Origin: Opisthorchis felineus
Taxonomy: Eukaryota > Platyhelminthes > Trematoda > Opisthorchiida > Opisthorchiidae
DNA length: 64,000 bases
Assembly: GCA_004794785.1 (NCBI GenBank)
Contig: SJOL01006426.1
Coordinates: 509,156 to 573,155, forward strand
Direction: 5' to 3'
Part shown: positions 38,401 through 48,835 of the stretch, piece by piece
Layout of the letters: the number at the start of each line of letters is the position of its first letter
How positions within the stretch are numbered: position 1 is the stretch's first letter
Notes under the pieces: generated by a model
Database searches by the model: none
Told to the model about the DNA's origin: nothing
The model's input: the letters and a program-made list of their open reading frames with translations, nothing else
Position numbers and translations under genes: made by a program

Positions 38401-41400
38401 ACCCCTCTCTGTGGGTTTGCAAAATCAAGTCATCCCATTGGGCACGACCGGTAACTTCTATATAAAAATGGCCATTGTACGATAACTTCCATTGTTGTTC
38501 GTAGAGTAAAGAGGTGAGTGTCTTTTAATGAAGGATAGTTTTGCAATTTTTATCTTTTGCTGACTGGCAGCATTTTTTCACAAACACAGTCTATATGAAC
38601 TTGAAATAAACTATTGCTTGGAAATTCCGGATTACATGTGGGCTACATCACATATGTGGATACAAAATATTAGCCGTTAGTTCTGGCCATCGAAACCTTT
38701 CGAAAAGCGGAAAACATAAACGCTTCTCTGAAAAAAGTTGAACTGAGTGTACGTCAGTTTTAATGTGATAGTTTCCCAAAGTGCTGGCACAGATATTTGC
38801 GTTGCTCACACTAGCCATGAACCAGTTGTCATTTGTCTGCGTTTCCATTCAAGCTCAGTTTTAGTGCGCATCTGTGAGAGTTTTTGTGTTCATCCGCAAT
38901 TGTCTGACATGCGAGGCCAAGGTTTGAGCTATGTATGATACGAGTAACTAGAACAGTTTAACCTGGAGGATCTCTGCTCTAGCAGGATAGCTGTGGATGC
39001 AAACCCTACAGATGCCGCAAACAAACACAAGTGGCAGTCTTCATTGCATTTGTTTTTCAGAATTTAGAGTTGCTAAGACCCAAATATTTGGCCATTTTAT
39101 GCAAACACAGAAGTATATTTTGTGAAATACTGCAAACTTTCGGAAAAACACATGGCGAGAATTTAGAAACGCTGTAGTCAACAGTTTTGTCCAACAAGGG
39201 GTAGTCTTGCTTAACAGTAAAAGCCGAATTTTCCTGGATAATCGTGTGAAGCATATAGAAACTCAGACAATTCTATACGAAGTGCGTCACCGTGTATGTG
39301 AGACAATTCCTGTCTAACAGTTTCATCGTTGTTCTTTGACCTGGTCCACTACACCGTGGTGGTATGTTGATAGGCAATATACTGGTTGGTCGTCGCAGTC
39401 TGACTATTGGCAAATGGTTGCCATATACATGGGAAAACGTCTAAAAAATTCTAATTTGCTGTTTCTTTTAATGACAAGAAAATCCAGAAAATAGTTCCGC
39501 ATAGTCACTTACACAATGTTGCATTAATTTTGGCACACCAGAGTCCATTGTGTAATTTTTTACCAAGACAGGGAGTCACGTCGATTGTGAGCCGTTTATT
39601 TCGTTTGTCTTTGGTAGGACATGCTGTTCTGTCCCGTAACCGAACTGAACAGCTCTTTTGCATTTTGACTACTTTAAATTAGTTTTCTAATAATTTCGCT
39701 GACTGAAACCTTCACCTACAACCCATAAAGCTTACGTAAAATGTGAGTTATTGTATTGGTAGTTAATTGTAGTGGTCATTGCAAGGTATTTTTCAAAACC
39801 CCTTATTACACATTGTGGGATACTGAATATGCCGCAGTAGGAACTTTTGTTTATATCGATATTCCTCCGCTATTCCCGAATGCTGAATAAAGTGCATATA
39901 TACAGAAACACAAACGAACCACTTCTGGCTAAGAAACTTTCCATTCAATGAAATAGTAGTCGAGATTATTTTCTGTCGCCGCTCGTTGAATTAAACGTGA
40001 AAGGCAGAATGTATATTTCAAATACTGTCGCTCAAAAATATTACGGCAAAACAAATGTTTCCAGCCGTGATGCACAAAATACTCTTAATTGTCCCTTTTA
40101 TGTAACAAGAAGTTCATCTAGCCAATTTCATCTAAAATGTATTTTCTTATTTCGCTTTTGGGCCTCGAAAAAATATACATATATTACCAATTAATGTAGG
40201 TTGCATTGAAGTTATCAGTGATTATGAATAACTTATCACAATGCGGTACGCGTGTCTCGTCATATTAAACGCCGATAAAAATTGAAAATTATTCGGACTC
40301 TTTGATCAATCTGAAAAAGCTCCTAAATAATTTCAAACACCAACCTCAGTTGTTGGTTGAGTAAATTGTTGTTCGCGTCTAAAATTGAAAGTTTGTATTC
40401 CTGTAAACTCTGATTTGAAGGAAAATGTCGCGTTAAAGCATTATGTAATAATAGCCTTTCCAGCACCCATCAATGAGTTATGAAAAGCTGATATTCAATC
40501 GAATTACTGCAAATTAGCCCTTCTTAAGGTGTCCGTCGATTCACCTAACTCGCCTAGAACAGATGACATCAAATAAAAATTGTGTCGACCATCGGTTGGT
40601 TGTGCTGTGTCTTGATGGAATAGGCTACACACCATGAAATCGTCAACTACCTTAATGCTGCTTGTTTCTGAAGCCCATTCGGTCACCAATCATCCACACT
40701 TCAGTTTTTTGCACACCCACCACAAGAGATCCAGGGTGTCACACACAGTGAGAACACAATCTCTTTCAGTTAATTTGTTTAGAGCTAATTGTAATATGAA
40801 ACAAATGGCTTAGTTTAAATAGGCTTGGAAGGGCTTTGGTTGATTAAACCGCTTGTTCGTGACCGCACAAGAAGCATTATCAACACAAGTGAATTTGCCA
40901 TCACGATTAGTGATCCTACCGCAAAGCGAGCAGTCAGTAGACTGGGAAACAATGTGCACTCGAACAACTCATTAGGTTGGCAAATTTGGCTCTTCATGTC
41001 CGTTATTCTCCTGACCAAGTAGCATGCTGTTTTACCTTGGTGCCAAAAACGGAAAAAGGCATTTTTTGGTCACTGGATTTACAAAGATATAGCGCAACCC
41101 TCCCCGGATTATTGGTAGTATTTGTTTGTGACTTTGAGTTCCATAGTAGGATAGTAGGGACGATAACACATATTCTTATCCAGAACGGTTTAATATCAAA
41201 CAAATTCTTGAAAGGGAGTAGATCACTTAGTTTAAAACGGGACATACGGGGAAGGCAACAAATTGCTATTGTTTCTTCCTAAGGATTTTTGTACCTCAAT
41301 AATACTTTTTACAATGTTGAACAACAATTTTTACTCACTCATGTACCAATCCATATACACCTGCAGCCTACAGCTATACGGACTATATGTGGAAAATCTG

Positions 41401-41745
41401 TTCATATTCTCACCGTATTCTGATAAATTAAACCAACTCGCTTTGCTCATTAACTGAACCTCATAAAGTCAAGTAGTTACATTTTATCATTTACAAAATT
41501 TCAATTGCTTCTTAAAATTTCAGACTGCATGTGATAATGATAAAAAATGCAGTTGGACCCAAAAATTTCAGTTCAGTGAGAAATTTCACTTTTTTTTAGC
41601 TCACTAGGTGGCCTAAACATTGTTTGGTCGTGTAAAAAATTGGCTGTCAACTGCAACGTACTTGCTTTGGAAAAACGCGTGTATGACCTATTGATCACAC
41701 AAAGTTCTCAAATTTCAAATTTAACTAGCGTTTTGAACTTACGCA
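32405..41745. other. Long gene-poor stretch
   Basis: I support no gene here. Weak leads are 33661-33856 (charged plus-strand frame, EVKNKEEQDLSLSSELNDKK), 36400-36632 (frame with MELDSDITLHILAKDHRVHC, faintly BTB-like) and 40815-41018 minus (a hydrophobic segment with FAVGSLIVMANSLVLIMLLV, like a first GPCR helix). Each is short and lacks a partner exon. Confidence 0.35.
33245..33262. repeat. 18-base near-palindrome
   Basis: ACTTTCTT and AAGAAAGT are separated by two bases (GA). In AT-rich DNA this may be chance, but it could bind a dimeric factor. Confidence 0.35.
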
Positions 41746-41784
41746 ATTTTTTTTACCATTACTGAATGCCCTAATCTGTTCCAG
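41746..41784 (+). promoter_or_regulatory. Splice acceptor just upstream of the neuropeptide ATG
   Basis: A T-rich run around 41749-41760 and a pyrimidine-rich stretch (ccctaatctgttccag) end in AG at 41783-41784. The start codon follows ten bases later. This suggests that the 5' UTR is spliced on here, either from an upstream non-coding exon or by spliced-leader trans-splicing, which is common in flatworms. The sequence alone cannot separate the two options. Confidence 0.5.
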
Positions 41785-41794
41785 CCATACCGGG

Positions 41795-42040
41795 ATGTCA
41801 AACCTACGAAAAATCATAATACCGGTTGGATTGATTGCCTACCTACTTTGTGGTACACTAGCTGCAATTTTACCTCGTTTTTCGGAGGACAAACGGGGCG
41901 CATACTTGGATCTTCCGTGGGGAAAACGGTCAAGAGTTTTTGAGCACATACCCCCCGAGCATGTGATATGGGAAGAAGAACTACGACCGATAACGTCACA
42001 TAAGCGTGGGGCATACATTGATTTGCCTTGGGGTCGGTGA
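41795..42040 (+). CDS. DLPW-amide neuropeptide precursor (81 aa, complete)
   Basis: This complete ATG-to-TGA frame encodes a small secreted prepropeptide. Residues 2-25 form a signal peptide: basic start (NLRK), hydrophobic core IIIPVGLIAYLLCG, likely cleavage after TLA. Two near-identical peptides follow. K33-R34 precedes GAYLDLPWG (residues 35-43), which is closed by K44-R45. K70-R71 precedes GAYIDLPWG (residues 72-80), closed by a final R81 and stop. Dibasic sites would be cut by prohormone convertase, and each C-terminal Gly is a standard amidation donor, so the predicted products are GAYLDLPW-amide and GAYIDLPW-amide. The acidic 46-69 spacer has no cleavage pair. The repeats differ in codon use (ctt-ccg versus ttg-cct), which indicates an old duplication under protein-level selection. 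A good splice acceptor ends at 41784, ten bases before the ATG. From memory, similar LPW-amide peptides occur in flatworm neuropeptide surveys; this was not checked. The architecture is very secure and the family name less so. Confidence 0.93.
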   Translation: MSNLRKIIIPVGLIAYLLCGTLAAILPRFSEDKRGAYLDLPWGKRSRVFEHIPPEHVIWEEELRPITSHKRGAYIDLPWGR

Positions 42041-42068
42041 ACCGTATTTCAGAATTGTCCATGCCGAA

Positions 42069-42086
42069 GCATGTATTATTACATGC
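42069..42086 (+). repeat. Perfect hairpin in the neuropeptide 3' UTR
   Basis: GCATGTA and TACATGC pair perfectly (7 bp) around the four-base loop TTAT, 29 bases after the neuropeptide stop codon. It would lie in the 3' UTR. A variant poly(A) hexamer (GATAAA) follows about 25 bases later; I saw no canonical AATAAA in the next 300 bases. A role in mRNA stability or localisation is possible but not shown. Confidence 0.4.
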
Positions 42087-43106
42087 CCTATTCTAATACA
42101 AACTCAGATAAATACACTGTCTTTTGTCCGTAATTCACTACTGAAAAAATTTGGGTCGTTCAGAAAGATACCAGAGTGTTCATGCTATGACAGAAAAACT
42201 ATTTCGTCTATGGTAGCGGGTGAACTAACCTTTCAGGTCTTCTTGTGTTTGATTTTGCCTAAGCGGATCGTTAAACATCAGCGTGTGGCCATAATCGTGT
42301 CTTCTTTATTGCTGACTAAAATTTGTCACTCTGAAATCAACTCTGGTTAAGCTTTCTGTGGCCAGGAATCAATGCTTACTGGAATCACCACATTTCTCAG
42401 TGGGACTGTTTCTCATACGCAGGCTACCTGTTATGGAGCTTAATTATGCAGTCACACTAAACGTCTAACTGCCTGTAATAACTCTGACACCTTTCTGTAG
42501 TTTGGACAGTTCCAGTGCTGTCGGTTCTCGACTATGTCAGTAACCTTTAACGTCACCAAAATTTGCGATGACTCTGTTCATAGGGGTTTTCGAAAACAAA
42601 AGGAAGCAGTTTTGAACATCCGGTCCCGTTCAAATGAAAACTCCGTTCAAAAATTGGAATATTATAATACTGGTTTCAGGTCGGGCGTCAAAGGTCGAAA
42701 GGCGCACGTGGCCAGTTGAAATAACCTAAACAGATCGCACGTAACAATTCACATTTAAGTGTTCTTGAGTGATACTGCAGTAAACGTTGATCCATATATC
42801 CTACGAATGTCAAGTTTGTGGATATTAGTCTGAAATTTGGCCGAAAATGGTCTCTGATCATGAAACTAAATACTGCATATAATAGGTAGGGAAGTATAAT
42901 GCTTTGTGCGAAGGACGATCTTAGGAACCGACCAAAATTGCACCCTACCTTAAAAGCCCATCCTTATGGTGTAAGGGTTTTCCTTAGGCCTCTCATGCAG
43001 GACTGAGGCAAACACTAACTGGTATGATGAGAAATGCACTTGAGGATTGTTCTATTTATTATTCCGTAATAAAATTGGATATTTTGTGCAGTAGAAGAAA
43101 CAGTAG

Positions 43107-43400
43107 GCATGTTTGTCACAATATGCTGTATTGAGTGAACCTAACATTGCTAATATTTCGCCTGTATTATATAAAATGAACCATCCAGGAGACAAACAAC
43201 TAGATGGTGCACATTCTGATTCGGTTTGTTATGCTGTCAATGGCAGGCTGTTCCCAGTTCTCTCTCATCCTGTAACCTTGAGTAAAACCACTGTATTGGA
43301 AGCGGTGCTTAGAAGCAACATCTCGAAGTGGCAAGTAAAAAACGAACGTAAAACTTTCCGTTTCAACAGAAAAGAAATACTTCCGCTTATGGGCTTTAAA
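43107..43400 (+). CDS. Candidate exon with consensus GTATGT donor
   Basis: An open frame follows a TAG at 43104 and ends on a codon boundary at a good donor, GTATGT (43401). It carries an internal ATG (MNHPGDKQLDGAHSDSVCYA) and continues with SKTTVLEAVLRSNISKWQVK and FRFNRKEILPLMGFK. The acceptor is weak (AAACAGTAG), with a better GTGCAG 17 bases earlier that would leave a stop in frame. It could be a first coding exon starting at the internal ATG. If unspliced, the frame ends at 43478. No family is recognised. Confidence 0.28.
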
Positions 43401-46400
43401 GTATGTATGAAAATTACCAGTGAGCAAACTGTCGATGACCTAAACAATGTTGCTTTTCTGAAAGAATTCGGTGACTAAAAATTGAAAGTTCTTCGACGGG
43501 CTGCCTCTGTGTAGTTGTAGCTGAGACGCTTGATCTTTTTGTTGAGTATGTAATGGGAAATATCCAGAAGGTGCTTCTGAACACTTTCTGTTGGCAAAGT
43601 TTCCATTGGGGCGGTTTCCTTTATTGCAGACACGTTTAGGGTCAGACCCATTCCACCCCTATAAAGCCTGCCACAGTCTGAATCTTTAAACAGAATCCGG
43701 GCATTTCGGGCCACGTTTTACGGTTACTTGGTGCTGCTAATGTGTTTATCTTGATGTGCGATAAAAAAACTGGTGGCATTTCTGCATGGTTTGCATTAAC
43801 ACAACTGCTATGGCCAAATCATTTGCACCGTCGCTTCACTGTCAGAAACGAGCCAGCTCTTCGTGACTTCAATCCTGAAGTAAAACATCTATTTCATTAG
43901 CTTTTGATATCGTAATTTAGCTAATATAGTTTAAATGAGGTAGGGAGGCTTTTATCTGAGAAGGAACCTATTACTTCATGTAGAACAATGGTATAATTTT
44001 TGTGTGTGATATGGCAATCATAATCACGCTTGTGTTCAAATTGACACATCATGTTCTATATATTAGGTACTAATCCGAAAGACACAGGATGTTAGCGACC
44101 GTGGATATTCCACATGTTCCCCGTTTAGCTCTAAATGATGCTAATATCACTTGAGTTGCAGTCCGCGATTGTGCCTGCAGTGTGCCCCATTATGAATTTA
44201 GATTTTGTCAGCTCGCTGGCTAATCTGAAAATTTATTTGCGGACTTGACCGCAGGGATTCTGAGTGCCCTTTTTTAAAGCGTTTCGTTTGGTTAAAAAGT
44301 TGCTTAGGGGTCTGCGAAAGATGGCTCCTGGATACTTTTTCATTTTCCTCCTCCTAAGGTTTATCGGCGAAGTGAGGAGGAATAGCCACAGTGGTTATTT
44401 TGCTTCACCACTTGCCAGAACCCAAAGTTCACACTAGTGGTGCGAATTCTCTGCGCACCGTTAAAACGTACAGTCGGCCAAAACAAAACCGGAACAGAAA
44501 TGCGTGCTGCACCGAGTGAAGTAGTGTAATACCAGGAAGACAACCATCGCAAGCGCTCTCAGGAACGGAACTCGTGTTGACATAGAACTCAACCAAGCAG
44601 CGACGGCTGGTTCAGGTGCAGCCTCACACAACAAAACGTACCACATTCCACAAATATTCCTCAAAAATTCCGTTTCCTGGTTAATGTTTCCACATGTCGC
44701 ATCGAAAGACTCAATATAAAAATTCGATTATTACTGCTCCAGAAAACAACTCACAATTGATATGGAAGGTGTGAAGCTGAATGCCGTGTGGTGCATTCGT
44801 TTGAGCACATATGGTTGGGCAAATTTGCTCCACAAAAGATGAACTTCCCCATGTGGTTTCTGCTGCTTCTGTGCTCATTTTGGTAACAGTTTATCATAAG
44901 TATAAGATATTGGGATGCTCCTACAGGGCTGTTCCCCAAAGTTCTAATTCTCATTTAACGGCTTTCATTCAAGAGAAATTTAGTGGTTTGGTTTTCCTGA
45001 CTCATTAAGTGTAGTAGCGTCAAGTTAGCATTGCATCCGTTTTCACACACCTTTGTTTTTATCAAACTCTGGAGTAGAAGATGCAAATTGAGTTGAGTTG
45101 TTATCGTATTGCTTGACAGGGGAGTTTTATTTTCGTTGGTCTTATTAATCTACTCATTGGTGCCAAAGAACGGATCTGTTTGTTCTCCCGCTTAATTGAG
45201 CACTTTGCCATTGTGCGCATAAAAAACGGTTGCGCAAAGAATGGTGATAATGCAAGTAAGCCAGGCCAATAAATCGTGGTACCATGCAAACTATTTAGGG
45301 ATAACCACTGCTTCTAATCCATGTTGTAACTTGATGATGGTGGAACATGCGTAGCCAGTGGGCTCACTATCCGTCTTTGACGGGAGACCGTCTACAACCT
45401 GCACCCTATATCTAGGTTGAACTCGGTAAATTTGTATTAGAGTGCCCCGCATCCAGTCTATTTGGTGAGAATTGGCTTTTGTTATGCTTAGGTAATATAT
45501 GGCCAAATAATTCTTCTGAGTGTTTGTGGGGGGAAGATTTCTCAGTACACGCCTCCGGCAAAGCGATACCCTCAAAAGCAACTCTCCAGACTAAAAAAAT
45601 TACGTCTGCTTAAACAAAAAGACAGGTATTCAACAGGCTAATTTTGGAGACACCTGATTTTAACGACAAAAATGCCGAATAAATTCTTGAACTAAACTCA
45701 TACGGTCAGCTTGAGTTCATTTACATGTCATCATCACAAGTTCAAATTATCTTGGAAATAGTGTGCTAAGTACGCTAACATTGAACAAGGCAACTCAGTC
45801 TGCAAGTTGCGCAAGCGTAGACAAAGTCTCAGCTGCAATTGTTTTCGGGGTTTGTAGATTTCACGTCTACTTCAATCGCGCACTTATTCTTCTGAGACCA
45901 TATCAAAAAGGGGGAATGCACCTCTGGCATAAAAGATTTATACATTTTTATCCCCGGCCCATACTTACAGCTTGTGGCGCTTTGTAACTAGATTATGGAT
46001 CTTTGACGAAAATGTTTGAACGCAAAAAAATTACTGAGATATCAAATCGTTTAGCCCACTGAGGTTCATAAATGAGATTTTGCAATATACATCTACTCGT
46101 GACACCAAAAAACAGTCCAAGGGAACTATTTACAAGTGAATAAAAAATAGTGCATGTGCGTTCAAACTCGACAAGTGAAAATTAATTGAGGTATCAGTAA
46201 TGTGCCGAATGATAGTTTAAGAACTGCAATATTACCGTACATTCCGGCCCTTTGTCCGCAACTGGCTTAAGCTACCAGACCGCATAATTAGCAAGTGATA
46301 TGTCAACAGCACACCGCAATCAAGTTGCCATAAACCTTTAGAGTGATTTTACACCGTTTTCATAGAGTTGGTCAAACAGGATTGGAAGATATAAAAGAGT

Positions 46401-47173
46401 TATCATGGACAGATTAGTCCGTGAAGCATTTTAAAGCCCAGAACACCAGCACACGTCACTCATTTCGTATATGCTAGGTTAGCACGAGCGAAACTGCTTA
46501 TTATTAGGTAAGGTTTGCAATGTTCGCAGATTTCTAATAAGCTTTCAAGATAGTTAAGTCGTAGCTGGAAGCATCTGCTGATTAAACTGAGCGCATTAAC
46601 TTGTAAACAAGCAATTTTTTAATTTGCGCAAGCACAGATCATTCAGGCTGTCACAAAGTTTTGGGTTGAAAATTCGATTAGATTATGAGCAAAATGATGA
46701 TGATACTCGTGTTTAGAAACTGGGAAAATCGTATGCTCCGTCAGTTTCAATGGTGAATTTGTGAGTCTCAGAAGCCTTCTCCCTTTTTTGGGGAAGAACA
46801 CTGAATTTAATTTCCATGAAGGTATTAACAAAAAGGCACCTTTTATAAAGTTTATTCCATAGGTCACAAGCTTTCAAACGAAAGCCTTCAGCAAAATTTG
46901 TGGGCGATTGAGAAACTTGATTCTTTATGGCCACAAACAGCAAATGCAATCGCCGGAACGAGGCCGGTTCCTGACGGAGGGTCCTATTCGTCGGTGCACG
47001 AATTTAAGCGATCCAGGAAACATGTGCTGTCCATTGTCATGTTTACGCATACTCCTAATGGTTCGTTCTCCACAAAACAGATGACCAACTAAAGATTTGT
47101 CAGAGAAATTCATCAGTCAATTTGGGTTTGATAGAGCTGTTTTTTTAATGATTTGCTTTCACCTGTGCTTCAG
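43401..47173. other. No supported gene
   Basis: Frames at 45291-45581 (minus, 96 codons) and 46898-47113 (both strands) are open but cannot be tied to splice sites or domains. The 46.93-47.09 kb patch is GC-richer than its surroundings. Confidence 0.35.
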
Positions 47174-47508
47174 TATTTACTGCATTTAACAACGGTGTCT
47201 ACACTTAAGTGGTCTTTATGCGATAAGATTCTTGAAGAAACGGCTTTAGATGATAAATTCGGGGTTGAATTAAGCGACCTATCCAGCACGAAACATTTGC
47301 AGGGCAAGTCCATGCAATCACTCACACCCAGGCCAATGATAATCAACATACTTCGATGCCAAGGAAGTGTCACAAATATCTCCTGCGGGCTGACCACATC
47401 GATGTTAGACTGCAAACAACTTAAATATAAAATAGCAAAACATTCAGCAAAAGACGTAGGGTGCCTAATAACAAGAGGGCTTATAAGCTGTTCGCGTTCG
47501 CGACAAGT
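47174..47508 (+). CDS. Candidate internal exon, unknown protein (335 nt)
   Basis: This is the best stand-alone exon by signals. The acceptor is pyrimidine-rich (TTTGCTTTCACCTGTGCTTCAG, AG at 47172-47173). The donor is a perfect GTGAGT at 47509. The frame stays open across all 335 bases, starting at phase 0 and ending at phase 2. The product is hydrophilic with several Cys and includes CDKILEETALDDKFGVELSD and SVTNISCGLTTSMLDCKQ. There is no membrane segment and I recognise no domain. If the donor is not used, the frame stops at 47510-47512, so it could also be a terminal exon. A minus-strand frame overlaps but has no matching splice sites. Confidence 0.45.
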
Positions 47509-48780
47509 GTGAGTTACCCATGCCCATTGTCAAAAACCATGTGTCTCAGAAAGAACGCTAAAGCACTCTGCAGATGGCTTTGACTACGAGGGGTATAACA
47601 AGTGACTTGACTTTGAATCATGTCACCGTCAGTTAATTATGTTTCCTCAAGGACGCATTTCCCCAAAATTTCTTAATGTATACTTTAAAGTTTCGTTCTC
47701 AAACACGTTTGGGCAGACTTTTAGGCTGGTTTGCCGAAAAACGAACAGACCTATCAATGCCTCTGGATAATTCGACACAATATGTTCCCTAGGAACGAGT
47801 GCGGATCAACACGCAAAATAAGCTATAGCTGCTGCGGAAGAAATCAAAGACCATGGAAAACTTTCTCCCTACAAGTTATACCACTTTTCAAGGTAACTAA
47901 ATGCCAAGGAAGACAGTTATCCAACTAAAGGAAATAATATTCAAAAACTCAGGACTGCTTGTTTTTAGACATGAACTAACGAGCTCTTCAAACAGATAAA
48001 AAGGGTGCATTGTTTGGAAGTTGCACTTCACATTCAGGGAGGAGTAAAACATAAGCACACACTAAGTCCTACATACACAAACCTCATTTGCACGGTGAAT
48101 AGAAAATATTATGTTCATCCAGAATTGTGTATTTTAAAACAAATCAGTCTAAGAAACTTTTAAGAAGGAACTTTTACAGTGCTCTGCAAAACACTCTAGC
48201 TCGTTAGCAAACATAAGACCGAAATTATCTACATCAAACTGCTACATGCTCCTGGGGACTATCCATGAGTGTTTGTGAGTTTGTAAGTTTCTCCGTGTGC
48301 CAAAAGCTAATTATAGTATTTATCGCCCATGCAGATCGGTTGAAAGTGAGTGCTGGTTGTAGTTGATATATCCTTGATGGTTATTTGTTCGTGCTTCCTT
48401 TTTCTCCAATCCAACAAATTTACTTTAAAAAAACTGATCCACCTGCAAATATGAGTACAGAAAGCGTTTGAGAGTTGTAACAGAGGGAGTGTGGATTCAG
48501 TCAGGTATCGCGTAGGCTTGTTGGTCAGTTTTCAGTTGTCTCTCAGTTTCATCTATCTAAGTCTTATTTACCATATATATAATCATTATTACAAAAGATG
48601 TTTGTGTCGAAACGTAGAAAAAGGTGAAGACGAAACCAATTTTATTTAATGCAATGCAACGCATTTGAAATAATGCGATATCCTTGGAACATTTCATTCA
48701 AATACAGACGGTAGGTAAATAAACTGGTTCAAAATACGGAAGCGCACCAAAAAAACTTTGGAACTTCATTAATTCAGTGA

Positions 48781-48804
48781 AAATAAACGTTCATACGTTT
48801 ATTT
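48781..48804. repeat. 9-bp hairpin AAATAAACG/CGTTTATTT
   Basis: The arms are perfect complements around the loop TTCATA. A second palindrome lies only 17 bases downstream (48822-48835). No gene is evident within 100 bases. Confidence 0.45.
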
Positions 48805-48821
48805 AAGTTATCTGAATTCAT

Positions 48822-48835
48822 CAGTCAATTGACTG
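48822..48835. repeat. 14-base perfect palindrome
   Basis: CAGTCAATTGACTG is fully self-complementary with no spacer. Its closeness to the hairpin at 48781 makes the pair worth noting as a possible protein-binding or structured site. Confidence 0.45.

Noticed and set aside
41814..42062. 82-codon minus-strand frame
   Set aside because: Antisense shadow of the neuropeptide precursor, with no signals of its own.
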